In this document: positions 58,802 through 64,000 of the stretch, in pieces
How positions within the stretch are numbered: the first letter of the stretch is position 1
Layout: each line of letters starts with the position of its first letter
Assembly (NCBI RefSeq): GCF_030272615.1
Contig: NC_081415.1
Coordinates: 365,995,667-366,059,666 of the forward strand
DNA: 64,000 bases
Direction of reading: 5' to 3'
Origin: Cryptomeria japonica
Lineage: Eukaryota > Streptophyta > Pinopsida > Cupressales > Cupressaceae
Notes under the pieces: model-generated
Told to the model about the DNA's origin: nothing
Database searches by the model: none
What the model saw: only the letters and a program-made list of their open reading frames with translations
Position numbers and translations under genes: made by a program

Positions 58802-60323
58802 ATCCAGATCTGCATTCCCATGTTCTCTTCATGAGATGTTTTGGGCCTTCTTCTTCAGATCTAAGTATTCGGGGGTTTGTGCAGTTGCTTTTTTCCATTT
58901 CTAGGGGTAGCTGATTTTTTGGTACATTTTGGTGCCAAAAGGACCTCAAAGTTGGATTCAGAAGGTTGATTCCATGAATTTTGATATATAATTTGCCTAT
59001 TTTTGGTGACAGGAGCATTTGGGGCATGATTTTTTATTGGCATGTTTTTCAACACATGAAAATCCATACGGTTGTACCTGCAAATGCGTCAGAATTTTTT
59101 TGTCAAAAAAAATTGCCCTAAAAGAAGGGGTTTTTTTCTTGTGGCCGTAACTTAGTCATACGGAGGTGATTTTAGACAAATCTTATATTGTCAGAAGGCT
59201 CTTTTCGAGCTCTATCCGGATCTGGAGTTTGAATTTTTTATTTTTCTTTTTTGATGGTGTTTTTATTCATCAAAGCCAAAGGTTCATTTTTGCACTCTGG
59301 GAGACAACTTGAACATCCGAACTCCGTTTTTCAAAAAAATTATATTGTTAGAAAGCTTGTTCTGTTTACTTTCCGGTCATATTAGTTTTCTTTCTAGATT
59401 CTGATCTAGGTATATTTTATTCAGTTTTTTTCTTTTCAGCACTCTGGTGAATATCTTGGATGTTTCAGGTCTTGGGATCTCTTTCTTTGAGTAGGATGTC
59501 TTGTCTTTGGTTGTTCTTTCTGTTTCTAGTCTTCTATCTCTTCTAATCACTGTAGCATTTAATTAATGCAAACTTACTGAGATAAAGTGCCACTATGCAT
59601 TGTATACTTGGGATCTCTACCTTTGTCACGTGAGTGGTCCCTCCACAACATTAGCCTCATGATGTGTGTCAAGTGAGTGTTCCTTCCACAACACTATGTA
59701 CTTTCTCTGCACCTTCGATGTTCCTGGTTCTTTGTCATGCAGTTCTTGTTGGCCATCCTTTTTAGTGAACCTATCCCTCACCCTTGTTTGCATTATGGGG
59801 GGTTTCTCATGTTGTTCTAATGCTTCCTTGGTTTGTTAGATCAACTCTTCAGGCTTTGATGTTTTATGCCATCTATATCTTTGAGTTAAGTTGTTTGTCT
59901 TTGTTTGCCATCTGATTCGAGTGGTGTTATTTAAGGGCACTCATATAGATTACAGTATTCTCTACCTTATCATCTTCTCTTTCAGTGGAGGTTCTTCAGA
60001 TTGACAGTTATTCTTCGATAGTGTTTGCAGGTTCTTCATGCGTTAGTGATTCTTCTGCTCTTTTTTTGTTCCTATCTTTTGGAACATTCTTGTTTGGAGG
60101 CTTCTTCAGTCCTTCACTTGCTTTTTCCATTTCATTTTGGAGTAGAGTTTTTTTCCCATGTGGTTTTCTCTATTTCTCTGGTTCATAAAGATTTGGTTGT
60201 GATTGGCTACCTCATCAGACCTTGTTGTCGGGACCCAAATTTTTTGCCTTCATCATGTAGTTGCATTTTTTGCTTCATGCATTTAGTTTTTTAGCTACTC
60301 CCTAAGTTCATTTTAAGGGGGGG

Positions 60324-60583
60324 TGTTAGAGTTATCTTGTATTAGATAATAATTATTTATTTAATTATTAGTCTATTATACTATACGCTTAAGATAAACT
60401 TAGGCATTTAATAATTATTCTAATCATTAAATACACATTATCCCTCTAGGGTTTCTTTAGGGTTGCTAATATCCTTTTATAAAATTATAAAGATTGTATT
60501 GTAATTGTTCATTTAATTGATTCCCTCTCTGAATGATAATCTTTTTCTTTAGAGCCATTATTGATTTTTCCTAAACTACAATA
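60324..60583 (+). repeat. Element E 3' LTR
   Basis: Partner of 58524-58790; preceded by AAGGGGGGG and followed by TATAG. TATAAAAT at 60478-60485. Confidence 0.88.
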
Positions 60584-62309
60584 TATAGTATAATCCCTCC
60601 CGAGCAACATAGTAAAGTCTATTAGATTGTGTTTGTATATATGTTCCCAGAGTAAACTGCTGATCATATGCATCTCAAACTAGATGTGCATGATGATGTG
60701 CATCATCTCACTCAGCTCTAGCCTGATCCCTCTCTATAACAACAAAAGCATACTCTTGTTGGAATAAGGCCCTATCATCTTGTCTCCTCTGCCTCTCCCT
60801 CGACAAGGCATCCTCTAAGCTATGAATCCACACTCTCAAGACCTATGGATCATTGTCATCATCATCTCCTCCCTATGCACTTGCCTCTACAGTATGAGCA
60901 TCCTCCAGCTCTGGCATATCACTATCATGTGAGATCTCCCCCTCATCTCCGTCATTGTTATATGATCCAGAAGATGAACCATCATAGTTGCTATGAGACT
61001 TAGTGTCTCCACCGATGTCTACATCCTCATCCTCCTCTATCTCCTCCTCCTCCTCACCTATTGTAGCAATGGATGCAACCTATCCACCTCCTCCATCCCA
61101 GCCTCCTCTCCCCCTCCCTCCTTGTGGCCTTTGGTGTTGAATCTTCTATGGTGAGATAGGAATGGTAGGATATCTCAAAGGAATAGGTTTGTGTGGCAAC
61201 CACCAAGAATCATACCGAGGTGTAGTCCCTCGATCCGCCGACCCAACTCCCACACCCCACTGCATAGGAAGAAGTGCATCAAACTCAACAATTGCAACAT
61301 GTGGCTGAACACACGCTCCCCAATATCCAACCTCCTGACATATCTAAGCAAAATAGGTTGTCACATCAGGAATGCCTTGTATCTCTCCAAACTGCTAGAG
61401 TACATGACCTCGAAGATGAATATCAATGATCCTAAAGTGACCAATGTCATGACCAATCAAATATCTCTGCCATCAGAAATAAAGAAAGTGTTGCGCATCA
61501 TCGGCCCAACCGGGGCAGCCAAGGTAAGGCCTCCATGTAAAGTACTGTAAGATATCAGCCTAATGCCTCCAATATAGGGTATTACCTACATCCCTTTGCC
61601 TAATCCCTATTGTATACTTGTACACATATGGTTGCTCATCCTGAAGATCTACATGGAGATTCGATCGAGCAATAGCTATATGCTCCCATATCCAAACCTG
61701 GAGCAGTGTCAACCTACATCCGATAGATCATTATCTAGGATACACAATGTCATGCATCTGATGGTACAAAGTGGCAAGAAGACAAGGACCCCATGTGAAC
61801 ACCCATCTATGCCCAATCATGTCATGGATAACTCTGCCCCAACCAACTGGGAACCCATGTGTCCTCCTATCGAGAATCAATAGACTTGCTACTATACTAC
61901 ACAATACAATGGTGAGGTCATTACAATCCATCGCCTCCCAAGGGATCTCATATCGACCTTTGATTTGGAGCTCTTCATTTGTACACTCACACAACTCACA
62001 CATGCTATCTATGCCAACTCGATGATCATATATCACACTCGCACCATGAATGGGAATGTGCATGATATGCCATACATACTCCAAAGTGATCGACGCCTCT
62101 CCAATAGGTAAATGGAAAGATCATGTCTCTGAATGCCAGCGCTCAACTAATGTTGTGATCATGGCCCTATTGGCTGTAACCTCAGGCAAGTGCAATACAT
62201 GATACAAACCAATATGTCGAACCAAAGGAAACCCCATGACACTCAACTAGGATCTGAGATTGAGACCATCAGACCTCATCTGCTTGCATACCAATACACT
62301 TAGATTCTC

Positions 62310-62708
62310 CTGCAAGTAAAAGCATGAAAAATTAAGACCAAATATCTGCATGACAAATTTATATCATACATGTTGAAAACTCAATAATATCAACAAATGT
62401 GAATCATTTATGATAGATGTGCATCATTAACAATAATTGTGAATCATTACTAGCAAATCCACAACAATTGATACAATTGTGAATTATCAGGAACAAAGGT
62501 GCATCATTATAGACAATTATGAACCACTAAATACAAACGTGCATAAAAAATACAATTGTGTATCAGTTAAATCAATTGTGCATTATTAAATTCAAATGCG
62601 TATAAAATGACACACAAATGCGAATCACATAAAATTGGAAGCTCTGACCAAATTTTGGAAAATCTATCACAAACAAGAAAAAACGAGTAAATTTTTTGGA
62701 ATACCTAC
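62310..62708 (-). other. Probable intron of the PMD pseudogene, with periodic motif
   Basis: Minus-strand borders are GTAGGT (62708-62703) and TTGCAG (62315-62310), good plant splice sites. Between 62390 and 62640 the plus strand repeats ACAANTGYGNATCA-like strings about every 20 to 25 bases, roughly 11 copies. These are the reverse complement of the TTCACATTTGT motif in A's leader. Confidence 0.55.
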
Positions 62709-62850
62709 CATGCCTCTAGTCCTGGGTGGTCTTTGGTATGATCACACTCAAGCGGATAAGTGCAATCATGCACGAAAACCGGCCATGATGCTCACAAAGT
62801 CATAGGAAAGTTTGAAAATCATAAGGAACTCCAAGAACTCAAATTAATGC

Positions 62851-64000
62851 AAATTAGCAAATGAAAGGGAAAAATCACTATTTATAGCTCAAAATTAGGG
62901 GTTTTAACCACTCCGACAGCCGTGGTCCCTCTAAACTTCAACGCACTTGTAGACAGATCAAATGGAATTGAAATTGCATGAAACTTGAAATGATTTCTCT
63001 CTACCACAGTATCAGAAAAATGGTCTCAATTCCATAATTTTTTGACCACTTTTCCCGAGGGGGCATATTTGCACCTAAAAACGTGATGGGATGGGGTTTG
63101 GGATAGACTAGCCTAGTCTATGCTCCTAGATCCTTTCCTTGGATCACCTAGTGTTCTCCTCACACCCTAGGGTCTCTAAGACTCCCTTTTCTTAAGGAAT
63201 CCCCTGACCTTGCCCAATCCACCCACCAATGAGTTGCTATGCTGCTGCTAAGGTCTCTCCTACTCATGAGACTCAAAACCCCTTACTATGGCTAATAAGG
63301 GCTAAGGATTGTTCCACACTTTCCAAGGTCTTATCAAGGCTAAATCAGGTCTTAAACCTTGTTTTACATCCCTCCATGTGCCCCCAAGAAGTTGCTACCT
63401 TCAACCTTTCTACCGATTTCACTGTTTTGTGTTTTTGCTTACAAAATAGGGCTACAAGGATTAGGACCAATTAGGCCTCCTAACCGGTCTTCTAGGGCTC
63501 CCTCTCACAAACAATGCACAAACAACCATAACTCCCAAAATGGACTACCATTCAATTGGAAAGGGCTCAAGGATTTTCTAGGTTTTGGGCCTCCAAGTGG
63601 TCGTACAGTGCCTAGGGCGAATTTTGAGGTTTTTAAGGGTTTTGTGAGGGTTTTGTAGTCTGCCTGGGTCACAGTGAAGGTTTTGTGTGTTAGGAACCTT
63701 GTTTGGATTGGTGGAGGCTCCTCCTTCACACCAATGATTCTTCTAACACTCCTCTACACCTTCTCCAAAGGATGAACTCTCCTCTGTCCAACCTTGCTCT
63801 CCAAGACCTCTGCAATCTAACCTCTCCTAACCGGGCACAGTCCAGTCTCGCCTAGGAGTGGGTCTTTGCTCGGCCTTCCTGTATTTTTAAGGGCCCTACT
63901 TGTTTTGTAGTATGGTACAGGGTCTGCACTCTCATTCCTCAGGGTTTCATGGTTGTTCCACAACAGGGAATGGAGTTATGCAGCCATTTACACAATCCTG
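62851..64000. other. Unrecognised stretch, possible LTR start at 63066
   Basis: No protein family is recognised; short open frames at 63229-63658 plus and 63505-63729 minus lack motifs. CCCGAGGGGGCA (63054-63065) followed by TATTTGCACCTAAAAACG resembles the pre-LTR purine motif and LTR start of B and C, so an LTR may begin here and run out of the window. The similarity is short. Confidence 0.3.

Larger units (their letters stand above)
58524..60583 (+). mobile_element. Element E: small non-autonomous LTR retrotransposon
   Basis: Two LTRs of 267 and 260 bases (TGTTAGAGTTATCTTG start) enclose about 1.5 kb without coding motifs. TATAG is duplicated on both sides (58519-58523 and 60584-60588). 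A primer site TGGTATGAGAG (58791) and a polypurine tract AAGGGGGGG (60315-60323) are in the right places. With no gag or pol it must have used another element's proteins. The orientation is given by primer site and polypurine tract. Confidence 0.9.
58261..62850 (-). pseudogene. Plant mobile domain (PMD, aminotransferase-like) pseudogene with intron, cut by element E
   Basis: Read on the minus strand, exon 2 starts at 62309 after an intron 3' end (TTTTACTTGCAG). Motifs in order: LVERWHSET, FHLPIGEASITLEYVWHIMH, HGFPVGWGRVIHDM, WGPCLLATLYHQMHDIVY, LTLLQVWIWEH, YWRH, FTWRPYLGCPGWADD and RYLIGHDIGHFRI. These fit the PMD of plant MAIN/MAIL-like proteins and transposons. An acidic run (EEEEEIEEDEDVD, about 61050), a helical charged part (LEDALSRERQRRQDDRALF) and a Ser/Arg tail follow, with E inserted before the tail. 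A probable exon 1 ends at 62709 (ATG|GTAGGT). Stops are common. The start codon is unresolved. Confidence 0.75.

Noticed and set aside
58716-59067. Minus-strand open frames in element E
   Set aside because: No motif; they overlap the 5' LTR and primer site of E.

Overview
The window is a block of nested, decayed transposable elements from a large plant nuclear genome. No prokaryotic signals and no intact host gene were recognised. The evidence for a plant is a LINE with zinc-binding and RNase H tails, three Ty3/gypsy elements with a second archaeal-type RNase H (a hallmark of the plant Tat lineage), a chromodomain Ty3/gypsy element, initiator-Met-like primer sites and a plant mobile domain (PMD) pseudogene. 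Very large elements (about 14.5 kb) with much old decay would fit a gymnosperm, but the species cannot be named from this sequence.

Layout. 1-2872: 3' part of a decayed LINE, plus strand. 2873-9037: non-coding, with a tandem array of ~75-bp units built on CTTATCCCGCGGGATAAG-like halves (6013-7235) and an orphan tRNA-Met-type primer site (8370). 9038 to about 57640: element A, a Tat-type Ty3/gypsy element, plus strand, broken by two insertions. Element D (13980-20229, minus strand, chromovirus, TSD GGAGA) sits in A's gag. Element B (22339-51278, plus strand, Tat-type, TSD ATAAT) sits in A's G-patch region. B in turn carries element C (23686-38233, plus strand, Tat-type, TSD ATCCG/ATCCA) in its 5' leader. 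So A is oldest, D and B are later, and C is later than B. 57640-63065: a minus-strand PMD pseudogene with a recognisable intron, cut by a small non-autonomous LTR element E (58524-60583, TSD TATAG). 63066-64000: unrecognised, possibly the start of another LTR.

A, B and C share one plan: LTR (TGTAGACAY start) - long leader with conserved hairpins - gag beginning with a TRSQK-like peptide and carrying a CX2HX4HX4C knuckle - protease (DGG) - G-patch - spacer - RT (YVDD/YMDD) - RNase H - archaeal-type RNase H - integrase with GPY/F motif - A-rich 3' region - (B and C) polypurine tract - LTR. None is intact. Where sibling copies allow comparison, nearly all premature stops are Gln, Arg or Trp codons changed by one C-to-T or G-to-A step, and several catalytic Asp/Glu residues became Asn/Lys by G-to-A. 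This is the mark of methylcytosine deamination in silenced repeats.

The points most worth a second look are the G-patch between protease and RT in all three Tat copies, a leader hairpin with compensatory base changes across A, B and C, a ~50-bp motif present in one or two related copies in A and C but amplified to ~27 units (197-bp higher-order period) in B, and a periodic TTCACATTTGT motif shared by A's leader and the PMD intron. Element boundaries were set by eye from LTR pairs, target-site duplications, primer sites and polypurine tracts; protein calls rest on motifs read from translations.
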